The notes beneath the pieces are model-generated. The model searched no databases. It was not told the origin of the DNA and saw nothing but the letters and a program-made list of their open reading frames with translations. A stretch of DNA of 64,000 bases from NCBI GenBank assembly GCA_016709025.1, contig JADJEQ010000003.1, positions 186,001-250,000 of the forward strand, written 5' to 3'. This stretch comes from Bacteroidales bacterium. Lineage in GTDB: Bacteria > Bacteroidota > Bacteroidia > Bacteroidales > Lentimicrobiaceae. Position 1 is the first letter of the stretch, and the number at the start of each line of letters is the position of its first letter. Below, one piece after another: positions 19,981-29,511 of the stretch. The position numbers and the translations under genes are program-made.

Positions 19981-20483
19981 ACTTTTCCTGGCCTAAAGGT
20001 TAACAACCAACAGTTTCGCCCATGACATACATTAATTATATTCCAGGATATACTGGTACTTTGCTTATTAACAGAAATTAACAGAAATTGACAGACAAAA
20101 ATCCGACCAAAATCACAGTGAACTGTATATTAGACGATTAATGAATTATAAACATTTATATGTGTCCTGTTAAAGGACTTAGGTCTGCAATTTAAGGACA
20201 AAATCTGAATCCTTGTTTGATGCACAGCAATTGTTTTTGAAATTTTCAGTACGAAAGTTCACCTGATTGATTCCATTTCATAAGTAATGACCGCTACATT
20301 TATTCAATACCTGATTAATAATTTTTGAACAATTGAGTAACTGGTTGTTGGAAAAGTTAAATTTTAATTATTAAAGTATTGTCTATCAACTTTTTGTGTT
20401 ATTCTGTCGTAAGGTGAGTTTTAAAATTACCGGGTTATTGTTTATTGGAATTATGTACTTTAGCCCCTTAAAATAATCAACCA
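19981..20483. other. Divergent AT-rich intergenic region
   Basis: 503 bp between the start of the sensor kinase and the start of the S9 peptidase. I see no gene, no stable hairpin and no riboswitch-like structure. A short direct repeat (TTAACAGAAA) occurs near 20070-20085. The right end holds the peptidase promoter candidate. Confidence 0.6.
20456..20463 (+). promoter_or_regulatory. Weak -7 promoter-like element (TACTTTAG)
   Basis: One mismatch to TAnnTTTG, 21 bp before the S9 peptidase start codon. TTTATTG upstream may serve as a poor -33 box. Confidence 0.4.
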
Positions 20484-22589
20484 ATGAAGAAATTCGAAAC
20501 TGTTTGCTTCACAATGCTAATTGCAGCGTTGCTTCCCTTAAGTCTGAAAGCCCAGAACAGGTTTACAGCAGAAACCATGTGGAAACTTGGCCGTGTAAGC
20601 GATGTTCAGAAAGCCCCTGTAGGTGGCTCAATCATTTATGGAGTAACGAGGTACGACCTTGCGACCAACAAAGGCAACCGCGACATATATAAACTTGATC
20701 AAAATGCCGAATCACCCAGGCAGATCACCGATTTTAAAGGAAGTGAAATTAACGCAATCTGGCGCCCGGACGGCAAAAAAATCGGATTTCTTTCGGCAGA
20801 ATCCGGATCGATGCAATTGTGGGAAATGGGAATAAATGGTGAAAACAAAGTACAGGTCAGTAACATTGACGGGGGTATTAACGGATTTGCCTGGTCACCT
20901 GATATGAAAACCATCGTTTTCATTGCCGACGTTAAACTTGAAAAAGATGTTCACGATCTCTATCCCGATCTTCCGCTGGCCAATGCGCTGGTATATGATG
21001 AGCTGATGTACCGTCACTGGGACAACTGGCACGATTACGCCTACAGTCACATTTTTATTGCTCCTTACACCGATGGTAAGCTGGGCGAAGCCAAAGATAT
21101 TATGCCCGGAGAGCCATGGGACAGTCCACTTATGCCTAACGGAGGGATGGAACAGATTGCCTTTTCGCCCGATGGCCGACAAATCGCTTACACCTGCAAA
21201 AAACTGAAAGGCAGGGATTATGCCGTGAGTACCAACAGCGATATTTACTTATACGATTTTACGAGTGGCAAAACCGAAAACCTGAGTGAAAGCAACCCCG
21301 GATACGATCAGGATCCGGTATTTTCACCCGATGGTTCAAAAATTGTGTGGCGCAGCATGGCAACCCCCGGATTCGAGGCTGACAAGGACCGCATCATGCT
21401 GTGCGAAATCAACCCGAAAGCGCTTGATGGCTTAAAAAAGGAAATGGAGTCGAAAAAATCGAAATCAGGGAAGCCAGCCATTATGACCAGCCGTGTTTTT
21501 ACCGATCTCTCGGAAGGTTTTGACCAGAGTTCATCAAATTTCGCCTTCAGCCCAGATGGTAAGCAGCTTTTCTTTATCAGTGGAACAGAAGCCACCTATC
21601 AGGTTTACCGGATGGACATTGCATCGCACAAGATAACCCAAATTACGAAAGGAGACCATGATATTCAGGCATTTGCCCTCGATGGAGATGAACTGATCAT
21701 TACCAAAATGCGTCATGATCTGCCCTCAGAAGTATTCAGGGTGAAACCCGATGGCAGAGAGGAACAATTGACTTTTACCAACCGCGAGGTGCTGAAGAAT
21801 GTTAAGCTCGCGACAGAGCAGAAACGATGGATCACAACCACTGACGGAAAAAAAATGCTTGTGTGGGTGATTCTTCCGCCTGACTTTGATCCCAATAAAA
21901 AATATCCGGCTTTGTTGTACTGCCAGGGAGGACCGCAGAGCGCTGTAAGCCAGTTTTTCTCCTATCGCTGGAATTTCCAGATGATGGCTGCCAACGATTA
22001 TGTGATTGTCGCCCCTAACCGCCGTGGCCTGCCTACTTTTGGGCAGGAATGGAACGATCAGATCAGCGGGGATTATGGCGGTCAGAACATGCTCGATTAT
22101 CTGACGGCCATTGACACCCTGGCCGAAGAGTCCTGGATTGATGAAAACCGTCTCGGGGCTGTAGGTGCCAGCTATGGAGGTTATTCGGTATATTGGCTGG
22201 CCGGAAATCACAACAAGCGTTTCAAGGCATTTATCGCTCATTGTGGCATTTATAATTTCGAAAGTATGTATCTCGAAACCGAGGAAATGTTCTTTGTGAA
22301 TTATGATTATAAAGGCGCTTACTACGATCAGCCCCGGCCGAAAAGCTACGATTTCTCCCCGCACAACTTTGTCCGCAACTGGGACACTCCTATGCTGGTG
22401 GTTCATGGAGGTTATGATTTCCGTATTCCTTATACGCAGGGAATGCAGGCATTCAATGCCAACCAGCTCCAGGGAATCCCGAGCCGCTTCCTGTTTTTCC
22501 CTGAAGAATCGCATTTTGTGTTAAAACCACAGAATTCGGTGCTCTGGCAAAGGGAGTTTTTCAGGTGGCTGGACAGTTATCTCAAGTAA
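20484..22589 (+). CDS. Secreted S9 family prolyl oligopeptidase-like peptidase
   Basis: A 701-residue exported serine peptidase. The signal peptide (1-24) ends LKAQ. A beta-propeller of PD40-type repeats follows (about 35-430; recurring SPDGxKI/FSPDGKQ phrases). It gates a C-terminal alpha/beta hydrolase. The catalytic triad is Ser563 in GASYGGYS, Asp645 in HGGYDFRIP and His677 in EESHFVL. The layout resembles dipeptidyl peptidase 5/acylaminoacyl peptidases, which trim peptides in the periplasm of asaccharolytic and mixed-diet Bacteroidota. Exact cleavage preference is inferred. Transcribed alone; the low-complexity AAAAGT tract begins within its stop codon. Confidence 0.94.
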   Translation: MKKFETVCFTMLIAALLPLSLKAQNRFTAETMWKLGRVSDVQKAPVGGSIIYGVTRYDLATNKGNRDIYKLDQNAESPRQITDFKGSEINAIWRPDGKKIGFLSAESGSMQLWEMGINGENKVQVSNIDGGINGFAWSPDMKTIVFIADVKLEKDVHDLYPDLPLANALVYDELMYRHWDNWHDYAYSHIFIAPYTDGKLGEAKDIMPGEPWDSPLMPNGGMEQIAFSPDGRQIAYTCKKLKGRDYAVSTNSDIYLYDFTSGKTENLSESNPGYDQDPVFSPDGSKIVWRSMATPGFEADKDRIMLCEINPKALDGLKKEMESKKSKSGKPAIMTSRVFTDLSEGFDQSSSNFAFSPDGKQLFFISGTEATYQVYRMDIASHKITQITKGDHDIQAFALDGDELIITKMRHDLPSEVFRVKPDGREEQLTFTNREVLKNVKLATEQKRWITTTDGKKMLVWVILPPDFDPNKKYPALLYCQGGPQSAVSQFFSYRWNFQMMAANDYVIVAPNRRGLPTFGQEWNDQISGDYGGQNMLDYLTAIDTLAEESWIDENRLGAVGASYGGYSVYWLAGNHNKRFKAFIAHCGIYNFESMYLETEEMFFVNYDYKGAYYDQPRPKSYDFSPHNFVRNWDTPMLVVHGGYDFRIPYTQGMQAFNANQLQGIPSRFLFFPEESHFVLKPQNSVLWQREFFRWLDSYLK

Positions 22590-22705
22590 AAAGTAAAAAG
22601 TAAAAAGTCTAAAGTAAAAAGTAAAGCTCAAAGTTAAAAGTTCAAAGCTAAAAGTAAAAAGCAAAAATAAAGCTCATTGTTCAAAGCATATTCAAACCTA
22701 AAGAT
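22587..22705 (+). repeat. Low-complexity AAAAGT word tract starting at a stop codon
   Basis: Imperfect tandem AAAAAGTAAAAAGT, TCTAAAGT, CTCAAAGTT and TTCAAAGC words starting in the S9 peptidase stop codon (AAGTAAAAAGT). It is purine-rich on the sense strand. The remaining bases up to 22998 hold only AT-rich DNA and a promoter. Confidence 0.85.
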
Positions 22706-22894
22706 CAAAGGTTAGTATTCGAAGATTTGAGTGTTAAATACAAAATGACCCTTGTCTCCGCAGGACCCGGGTCTTTTTGTAGATAATACTGGTAGCAGGC
22801 AATCATTGAATTCCTGTTTAATCTGAAAAGAATTGCAAGATTTGATATTAACATAAATATTTCCGGATACACTTTATTTATTTACTCATTTTGA

Positions 22895-22902
22895 TACCTT
22901 TG
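22895..22902 (+). promoter_or_regulatory. -7 promoter element (TACCTTTG)
   Basis: Exact TAnnTTTG match about 97 bp before the barrel gene at 22999; likely promoter of the accessory envelope cluster. Confidence 0.5.
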
Positions 22903-22998
22903 ATTTTTATAAATATTTTGTTCAACTATCATAATCTGCCTGATTGGTTGATCTTTAGCAATAAACTGAATTGATCCAATGTAAAGAAATGGCTAACT

Positions 22999-24132
22999 AT
23001 GAATATTAAAGCAATCGTTATTCTATCTATTATATTTACAATTCCAATCATTGCATTTACACAGAGGGGATATTATATTCAGGATAATACTAAAAATGTC
23101 AATATTAAAATTCTCAAAATTAATGACAGGGATAACTACCGCTATTTCAGATTCTACAAAAATGATTCACTGAAATATCTGACTCCGGCAGAAGTGAGTG
23201 AATATGGAATTGACCAGGACAAAGTTTTTGTTTCCGCTGAAATTCTGTTGAACGATACAATTCAAAAAGTCTTTCTTGAGAAATTGGTTGAAGGTCCGGT
23301 TTCCCTGTATTTTTTCAGATCGGCTGGTTTTAAATCATACTACTTAAGCAGAAACGGAGGGCTGTTGACAGAGCTGCCCAGACAACAGAAAAAAGAGGGT
23401 ATTGAACTGGATTTCAGGGATCAGTTATCAGAATATATGAATAGTTGCGCTAAAGTTTCCAAAGTGGCTAATTTGGTTACCTACAACAAAAATTCAATGA
23501 AGAGATACATCAACAGTTATAACATCTGTGATTTAAAATATTTTCTGAGGACACGGGTTGGCGTGCTGGCGAGTTTCAACTTTACAAATATAAAATTACC
23601 AAAAAATTACACCAGTAAATACCTGCAACAGATGAATTTTGATCAAATAAAAAATATATCAGCCGGCATCTTTGTAGACCAGCCACTTTTCGAAAATGTT
23701 TTCTTGTTGCATAGTGAACTGGTTATAACCAAAACAGGATTTTCAGCTTTTTCAAGGAATGAAAACAAGGACATCGATTTTGTATCAAACCTCATCACGC
23801 TCAACCTTCCTATACAGATTCGATACTTATTCCCTTTGGGTGGATTTACACCTTTTATAAATGCAGGAAGTAATATCGGCTATAATTGGAAAAATGAGGA
23901 TGCCATTTATGAAACATTGCACACCCCGGATCAAATAGAAATAAACACAATTCCACACAATCAGGCCAATTCTGATTTCCAGTTGGGATATGCTGCCGGT
24001 GCTGGTATTGATATAAGTATAACCGGAAGGAATTCACTTATACTCGAATGTCGCTATACCAAACTCTATGGTCTTGAACCTGAAACACTGATGTTTTCCG
24101 GCCTACAGTTTATCACTTCTATTAGTTTCTGA
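22999..24132 (+). CDS. Exported outer-membrane beta-barrel protein, paralogue of the 25.9-kb gene
   Basis: A 377-residue protein of unknown function. After a signal peptide (1-21) comes a roughly 150-residue soluble domain with phrases LVEGPVSLYFFRS and YYLSRNGGLLTEL and a terminal YNICD. A predicted C-terminal barrel then runs from about 190 to the end (GFTPFINAGSNIGYNW, GYAAGAGIDIS, final FITSISF). The same domain order occurs in the protein at 25908-27203 (MIRGTKSLYYLKD, LFDNCYAYK), so the two are paralogues. It is 2 bp ahead of the kelch lipoprotein and surely co-transcribed. Sequences of this type are common in Bacteroidota under uninformative names; no reaction can be assigned. Confidence 0.75.
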   Translation: MNIKAIVILSIIFTIPIIAFTQRGYYIQDNTKNVNIKILKINDRDNYRYFRFYKNDSLKYLTPAEVSEYGIDQDKVFVSAEILLNDTIQKVFLEKLVEGPVSLYFFRSAGFKSYYLSRNGGLLTELPRQQKKEGIELDFRDQLSEYMNSCAKVSKVANLVTYNKNSMKRYINSYNICDLKYFLRTRVGVLASFNFTNIKLPKNYTSKYLQQMNFDQIKNISAGIFVDQPLFENVFLLHSELVITKTGFSAFSRNENKDIDFVSNLITLNLPIQIRYLFPLGGFTPFINAGSNIGYNWKNEDAIYETLHTPDQIEINTIPHNQANSDFQLGYAAGAGIDISITGRNSLILECRYTKLYGLEPETLMFSGLQFITSISF

Positions 24133-24134
24133 AC

Positions 24135-25676
24135 ATGAAGAGCAAGCTTAACATCATTTGGGTTATCGTCTTCGTTTTAGTGGCCGGTAGTTGCGAAGAG
24201 GATGCTTCCGTAAAAACAAAAGAATTTGCCTTTATCATCAGCCAGCAACCAGAAAAGGAAGCCGATGGATACACGATATATGCTGAATTGGTGAAACCGG
24301 ATTCTGATGTCGTACAACAGCATGGATTTGTGATGCATGATGAAACTGGGTCTGGTAGTGAATATTCCTGCAAAGTAATTATAAATCCACCTGTTCAGGG
24401 CAAATTTTCGTATCATTTCAATTCGGGCCTTAAAGCTGGTAAAAAGTATTATGTACGGGCATTTGCTGAAACAAACAGCTACATATCCTATAGCAATGAA
24501 GTAAATTTTGTTAGTGAATATTGTGAGCCTCCCGAAATAGCCGGATTCAATCCATCATCAGGTAAAACTGGAAGCCAGGTTGTAATTACAGGCAGCTATT
24601 TTTCACCTTCGGCCAACGGAAATACTGTTACGTTTGGCAACATGAAAGCTATAGTTGATTCAGCAACTGAGAACCGGCTGGTTGTAACTGTGCCGAAAGT
24701 CACTAAGCCTGACCAATTAATTTTAAGTGTTGAAAACGAGTCTGGAAAAGCATCATCCACAGAAACCTTCCATGTTCTGTTTCCCTGGATTAAAAAGAAT
24801 GGGTTTTCAGGCACTCCTGTTGTGCTGACCAGTACTTTTGAAATCAATGGAATCATTTACTTATGTGGAGGTGCAAGGACAGATGTCAATGAGATTATGA
24901 AGGAATTCTGGGAATTCGATCCAGTGTCTGATAAATGGACACGAAAACCAGATTTCCCGGGAGAAGCCCGTAACAATGCAATTTCGTTTTCATGCAACGG
25001 GAAAGGATATTATGGTATGGGTACAAGTTCTTCCTGGGAAAATGAATCTTATTTAACTGATTTATGGGAATATGATCCGGTAACAGAAAACTGGAGTCAA
25101 AAAGTTGACTTCCCAGGGATACCTGTTATTTATACCAAATCATTTACCATCAATAATAAAGCTTACACAGGCCCCGGATATTATTGGGAATCAGGTAACA
25201 ATCACTTCGTGAATGAATTCTGGGAATATGATCCATTAAAAAATAGCTGGACAAAAAAGAAAGAGTTTCCAGGTGCCGCCAGATATTTTGGGATAGCAAT
25301 TTCCACTGAAACCAAGGGGTATCTTGGCTGTGGAAGTAATGGCTGGCCTCACTCCGAGTTTTACGAATATGATCCGGTTATGGATAGCTGGTTACCAGCC
25401 GGGAATTACCCGGGTAAGGGGTACAATAATCTTGCATGTTTTTCAATCAAAGGTAAGTTATACATGGGATTAGGTAGAAATAACTCGTCAGCGGAATATA
25501 ACGACCTGTGGGAATATGATCCGGTAAGCAGGAAATGGAATGAAATGAACCCTTGTCCCACAGCATTTTCCCCTGAATACAACGCCACTATAAACGACAA
25601 AGGGTATACAGGGAATTGTTCAGGTTATTCACATTCAATATTTTATGAATTTGACATTGACCAGGCTTACAAATAA
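24135..25676 (+). CDS. Kelch-repeat lipoprotein with IPT/TIG domain
   Basis: A 513-residue lipoprotein with lipobox VAGSC (Cys20). Residues about 30-125 form a fibronectin-like domain and 130-215 an IPT/TIG fold (PPEIAGFNPSSGKTGSQVVITG). At least five kelch repeats then build a propeller; each carries an EFWEYDPVxxxW-type strand (about 255, 310, 360, 410, 460). Kelch propellers are binding platforms, so this is most likely a surface-exposed adhesin or scaffold anchored in the outer membrane. It overlaps functionally with its neighbours: it starts 2 bp after the barrel stop. The ligand is unknown. Confidence concerns the domains, not the role. Confidence 0.88.
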   Translation: MKSKLNIIWVIVFVLVAGSCEEDASVKTKEFAFIISQQPEKEADGYTIYAELVKPDSDVVQQHGFVMHDETGSGSEYSCKVIINPPVQGKFSYHFNSGLKAGKKYYVRAFAETNSYISYSNEVNFVSEYCEPPEIAGFNPSSGKTGSQVVITGSYFSPSANGNTVTFGNMKAIVDSATENRLVVTVPKVTKPDQLILSVENESGKASSTETFHVLFPWIKKNGFSGTPVVLTSTFEINGIIYLCGGARTDVNEIMKEFWEFDPVSDKWTRKPDFPGEARNNAISFSCNGKGYYGMGTSSSWENESYLTDLWEYDPVTENWSQKVDFPGIPVIYTKSFTINNKAYTGPGYYWESGNNHFVNEFWEYDPLKNSWTKKKEFPGAARYFGIAISTETKGYLGCGSNGWPHSEFYEYDPVMDSWLPAGNYPGKGYNNLACFSIKGKLYMGLGRNNSSAEYNDLWEYDPVSRKWNEMNPCPTAFSPEYNATINDKGYTGNCSGYSHSIFYEFDIDQAYK

Positions 25677-25694
25677 AAAACCAGACCAACCTGT

Positions 25695-25855
25695 TAGCTC
25701 AAAGTTAAAAGTTCAAAGCTAAAAGCTAAAAGCTAAAAGTAAAATGTAAAAGTAAAAACCTTCTCGACGGCAGGCGGGGTAAAAAGCAAAAAGTAAAGCT
25801 GGCTCTGCACACGGTCGGCGCTGGCTCTGCCGGCGTTGTTAGCTCAAAGCTAAAG
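25695..25855 (+). repeat. Low-complexity word tract after the kelch gene
   Basis: AAAGTTAAAAGTTCAAAGC, CTAAAAG and TAAAAAGC words, purine-rich on the sense strand. A GC-rich patch (GGCAGGCGGGG) and a duplicated GCTGGCTCTGC unit at about 25797-25830 interrupt it. No gene. Confidence 0.8.
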
Positions 25856-25907
25856 TTTCGTATAAATAATAAATGCATAATGCCGGATATTACCTTTCCT
25901 GAAAATC

Positions 25908-27203
25908 ATGAAAAAAACACAAAAACTATTGGTGAGAAACATTTTCGCAGTGGTTCTCCAGTTTATTCTTCTTTCCGCTTTTGGACAGGAAAACTTTGTC
26001 CCCGGCAGGATTATTGAATTGAACGGAGACACACTCAGAGGATATATTGATTACAGAAACTGGGATAAAAACCCAAAAACTATCTTCTTCAGAAATGACA
26101 TTATCGATATTCATCGCACTTACAAACCATTAGATATCAGAGGCTTTATGGTTGAGGATGAATTGTACGAAAGCGCCATCGTTGATATTGAAACCAGTCC
26201 TGTGCTGACAGCCAAAATAAAACCAGACCCGGAACTTCACATAGTTAAAGATACTACGTTTCTACAAACAATGATCCGGGGAACTAAAAGCCTTTACTAC
26301 CTGAAAGACAGAACAGGAAAATCGCACTTTTATATACAGGATTCATCGTTCATATTGCTGATTTATAAGAGATACATTAAGTGGGTGGAAGGGAAAAAAT
26401 ACGTGGCTGAAAATAGATCTTTTCTTGGACAGCTGATAAATTACCTTGATGATTGTCCCGGTATCCAATATAAAATCGAAAAAACCGGATACAACAAAAT
26501 TAGTCTGGAGAAGCTATTTGATAATTGTTACGCTTATAAAAATAAATCTGTGGGTAACAGTACAAACCCGACAGAAATTAATTTTCAGAAAAAAACAGAT
26601 AGAAATAAAGCAGAAATAGGGCTAATTGCCGGAATGACCTCCTCTACTATCACTTTCAAGGGTGAAATGCATGAGTATCTTACTAAGGCTGATTTCACAC
26701 CATCGTTAAATTTTACCTGTGGTTTGTATTTCGATATCATTATACCCAGACAGCAGCAAAGGTGGTCTGTATGTAATGAACTCACCTATACCGACCATCA
26801 AACTACGGGCGAATTTTATGATTTTGAATCTGATGAAAAACACACGATGAATTTCACCACACTAGGGTTTTCTTACATAAATTATAACTGCATGATTCGC
26901 TTCAAATATCCGGTGAAGAAGATGCACTTTTTCGGAAATGCAGGTATTTCAAATGGGTTATTATTGAACGAAGTGAACATCCGGATGCAAGAGATCAAAT
27001 ACTATACAGAGGAAACTACAAAATATAGCTTTGCCATCAAAGACATCAAAAGCATAGAGCAAAAGATCAACTTTGGTTTGGGAACGCGATATAAAAAATT
27101 ATCATTCGAATTCAGGTATGAATTGGGTAATGGAATATCCAGGAAATCACAATTAACATCAACAACAAAGAGGAATTATTTTATGTTGGGATACCTGTTT
27201 TAA
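25908..27203 (+). CDS. Exported outer-membrane beta-barrel protein, paralogue of the 23.0-kb gene
   Basis: A 431-residue protein of unknown function. The signal peptide (about 1-26) ends AFGQ. An N-terminal soluble domain (about 30-215) reads GDTLRGYIDYRNWDKNPKTI, then IRGTKSLYYLKD and a Cys-containing LFDNCYAY segment. A beta-rich C-terminal half (about 235-431) ends in FMLGYLF, the aromatic ending of an outer-membrane barrel. It matches the 22999 protein in domain order and motifs. It lies 26 bp ahead of a small lipoprotein and heads the second half of the accessory envelope cluster. Barrel topology is inferred from the pattern only. Confidence 0.75.
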   Translation: MKKTQKLLVRNIFAVVLQFILLSAFGQENFVPGRIIELNGDTLRGYIDYRNWDKNPKTIFFRNDIIDIHRTYKPLDIRGFMVEDELYESAIVDIETSPVLTAKIKPDPELHIVKDTTFLQTMIRGTKSLYYLKDRTGKSHFYIQDSSFILLIYKRYIKWVEGKKYVAENRSFLGQLINYLDDCPGIQYKIEKTGYNKISLEKLFDNCYAYKNKSVGNSTNPTEINFQKKTDRNKAEIGLIAGMTSSTITFKGEMHEYLTKADFTPSLNFTCGLYFDIIIPRQQQRWSVCNELTYTDHQTTGEFYDFESDEKHTMNFTTLGFSYINYNCMIRFKYPVKKMHFFGNAGISNGLLLNEVNIRMQEIKYYTEETTKYSFAIKDIKSIEQKINFGLGTRYKKLSFEFRYELGNGISRKSQLTSTTKRNYFMLGYLF

Positions 27204-27229
27204 CTTATCATCAATTAAAGCAAAATGCT

Positions 27230-27646
27230 ATGAAATACCTGTGGCCATTCATCTGTATCCTGATGCTGCTTACCGCGGCCTGCACAAAAGAAATAGATCT
27301 GAAACCAGATCCCGGAAGTGAGAATACTGTTATTACTTTCTATGTCGATCTTGTTGATCAGCCGGATCAAAATATCCTTAAAATTTATGACAATTATGAA
27401 TATTTTCTTGATGATACACTACCCGTGGAAATAAGCATAGGGCATACTATGAATTATCATAGCCTGACAACACATATTCTGATTTTTCCAAAGGAGCCTG
27501 AAAAGGAACTCTGGATAAGAGTGAACTCAGTCACATTTTCATACCCTTTCTTTGACAGGAATTATATCTACAAATCTTCCTTTTTTCTTCCGGTAACTGA
27601 TTCTCTCATTATTGATGCTGAATACGTAAACTGGATTCAGGAATAA
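27230..27646 (+). CDS. Small lipoprotein of unknown function
   Basis: A 138-residue lipoprotein with lipobox LTAAC (Cys18) followed by TKEIDLKPDPGSE. The rest is predicted beta-rich and acidic with no motif I recognise. It sits 26 bp after one barrel gene and 7-31 bp before another, in an apparent operon of exported proteins. An accessory lipoprotein to one of those barrels is plausible, but this is inference. Confidence 0.75.
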   Translation: MKYLWPFICILMLLTAACTKEIDLKPDPGSENTVITFYVDLVDQPDQNILKIYDNYEYFLDDTLPVEISIGHTMNYHSLTTHILIFPKEPEKELWIRVNSVTFSYPFFDRNYIYKSSFFLPVTDSLIIDAEYVNWIQE

Positions 27647-27677
27647 CCAACGAATGCAAACTGTAAATTTATTCAAT

Positions 27678-28364
27678 ATGAGGTCATTATTAATTTTTCT
27701 GTTGTTCATTCCGGTAGCGATTGTTGGTCAAAATTCAGAGAAAATCTCTCTGAGAATTAATTATAACCATCAGGTTCAAATCGAATCGTTTGAAAAGATG
27801 TGTGTAAATGTATTAGACATTCACTATCCCTTTGAACAACCCACTTTCCTGGGTAATATAAAATCATTTGATATTGATCTGGCAATTAGAGTCAAGCCAA
27901 ACAAGCTTCCGGTTGCCATTGAATTTATTTTGAGGAATACGTCGATGAAATTTACCGGTGGTGACTACTATAAAAATCTGAAATGCAGAATATTTTCGCC
28001 GGGTGTTGGTATTATTTATAAATATCCGTTAACGAAAAATATCTCCGTATCAGCTTATGTCAGTTTTTTGATGGGTTTCGCGAATTTAACCAGGGAATAC
28101 AATGAGAATCATATTTATTATAATGAATTCGTTTATTTGATCAGACATGATCCGGTGAAGGAAACATTTATTGTTCCTGTAATTGAACCAGGACTGGAAA
28201 TTGAATATAAGCTGGCTTCCAGATTTGGATTTCAGGTAAGAACGGGAATGGCGTTCAGTTCGTTCCCCGATTTTGATATCGAATCTCCGTTGTTTTACAA
28301 AACACTCATTCTAAGCGCAGGATTCAGGTACATCATTTCACGAAACAAATCACTCAGCTACTGA
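27678..28364 (+). CDS. Exported beta-barrel-like protein of unknown function
   Basis: About 228 residues from the ATG at 27678, which starts a clean signal peptide (MRSLLIFLLFIPVAIVGQ). The in-frame ATG at 27654 adds eight residues (MQTVNLFN) without improving it. The body alternates aromatic and polar residues (VSAYVSFLMGFANLTREY, FGFQVRTGMAFSSF), and the final strands LILSAGFRYIISR suggest a small outer-membrane barrel. It is followed 2 bp later by the WD40 gene. No family recognised. Confidence 0.68.
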   Translation: MRSLLIFLLFIPVAIVGQNSEKISLRINYNHQVQIESFEKMCVNVLDIHYPFEQPTFLGNIKSFDIDLAIRVKPNKLPVAIEFILRNTSMKFTGGDYYKNLKCRIFSPGVGIIYKYPLTKNISVSAYVSFLMGFANLTREYNENHIYYNEFVYLIRHDPVKETFIVPVIEPGLEIEYKLASRFGFQVRTGMAFSSFPDFDIESPLFYKTLILSAGFRYIISRNKSLSY

Positions 28365-28366
28365 TA

Positions 28367-29317
28367 TTGAAAAAAATCCTTTCAATACTTTGTGTCGTAT
28401 CGGCATTGGTATTACCCTCACAGGCTCAGACCCGGATTGGTAATTATAAAAAAGCTATTTATGCAATGGACATCAGTCCTGATGGACAAACACTTGCATT
28501 TTCAATGGATGATTCCCTGATGTTATGGAATTTAGTCACTTTGAAATCTCTGAGAAGCATCAGCACATATTCTCACAGCAAAATACTTTCAATTGATTTT
28601 TCGGGCAGAGGAGATAAGATTGCGACCGGAGGATCTGACAGTTCCGTTATTATAGTTGATCTTAGCCATCAGGATTCAATATTGAGGTTCAAAGGGGCCC
28701 AAGGGGTCATCACCTCTGTTAAATTCAGCCCTGACGACAGCTTTGTGGCAGCCGGCTGCAGTGATCATTGCATATATATCTGGCAAATGGAGAACACCGG
28801 CAAAGTAATTAAACTTGAAGGCCATCAACAGGATGTTACAGATATTGAATTTCTCAACAACAATCATCTGGCTGGATGTGATGGCCAAGGAAAAATCCTC
28901 ATTTGGGATCTCACAGAAAACCGGGTAGAAAGTAATTTGAAAGCACATAACGGATGGGCAAGGGACCTTAGTTTGAATCTTGATAATCAGCAACTTGTAT
29001 CGTGTGGTGATGACGGTATGGTGATTAGCTGGAAAATCGGCTACAATTATAATCCTGAACCCGTTTACTCGAAAAAACTATGTTCCAATTGGCTTAATAG
29101 TTTTGATCTTTACGGGACTGATTTTATTGGTGCCGTCAGTTTAAACAGAAAGGTTTATGTAGATGCAAAAAATAGTTCATATACTTACAGGACAAATGCT
29201 TATGTTTATAAGATCCTATTTATTCCCGGAATCATTCCCTTTAAACTTATTTATTGCACCCTTGACGATGGAATCTTTTTGCTGGAAGCGGAAAACATGA
29301 AACTGAAACGACATTAA
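28367..29317 (+). CDS. Exported WD40-repeat protein, TTG start
   Basis: A 316-residue secreted propeller. Translation must begin at TTG (28367): this gives a textbook signal peptide (1-21, ending PSQAQ), while no ATG precedes it in frame after the upstream stop. Five or six WD40 units are visible, for example AIYAMDISPDGQTLAFS, GVITSVKFSPDDSFVAAGCSD and GWARDLSLNLDNQQLVSCGDD, spaced by roughly 40 residues. Exported WD40 propellers are uncommon; in Bacteroidota some belong to T9SS-associated or surface complexes. It ends the envelope cluster, 2 bp after the preceding gene, so translational coupling may offset the weak start codon. Confidence 0.85.
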   Translation: MKKILSILCVVSALVLPSQAQTRIGNYKKAIYAMDISPDGQTLAFSMDDSLMLWNLVTLKSLRSISTYSHSKILSIDFSGRGDKIATGGSDSSVIIVDLSHQDSILRFKGAQGVITSVKFSPDDSFVAAGCSDHCIYIWQMENTGKVIKLEGHQQDVTDIEFLNNNHLAGCDGQGKILIWDLTENRVESNLKAHNGWARDLSLNLDNQQLVSCGDDGMVISWKIGYNYNPEPVYSKKLCSNWLNSFDLYGTDFIGAVSLNRKVYVDAKNSSYTYRTNAYVYKILFIPGIIPFKLIYCTLDDGIFLLEAENMKLKRH

Positions 29318-29456
29318 TCACCCGGAAAGGTTTTTTTTAGTTTCTGCTTGGTCATAGCGCATCATTAAATTCTCAAAAATGCCTTTCTCTGTGCTTAACC
29401 GGTTCAGGATCTTTGGTCTGTTCACATCGGTCTTTGTTAAGGCGTAGAAAAAAACT

Positions 29457-29491
29457 GACCAGCATCTTTTATTTTGATGCCGGTCGTTTTT
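29457..29491. terminator. Intrinsic terminator between convergent genes
   Basis: GACCAGCATC and GATGCCGGTC form a 10-bp stem with one mismatch across a 9-nt AT loop. It has a T-run on the right and an A-run on the left, and could stop both the WD40 operon and the convergent propeller gene. Confidence 0.7.
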
Positions 29492-29511
29492 ATAGCGCTG
29501 AAACGGATCCT

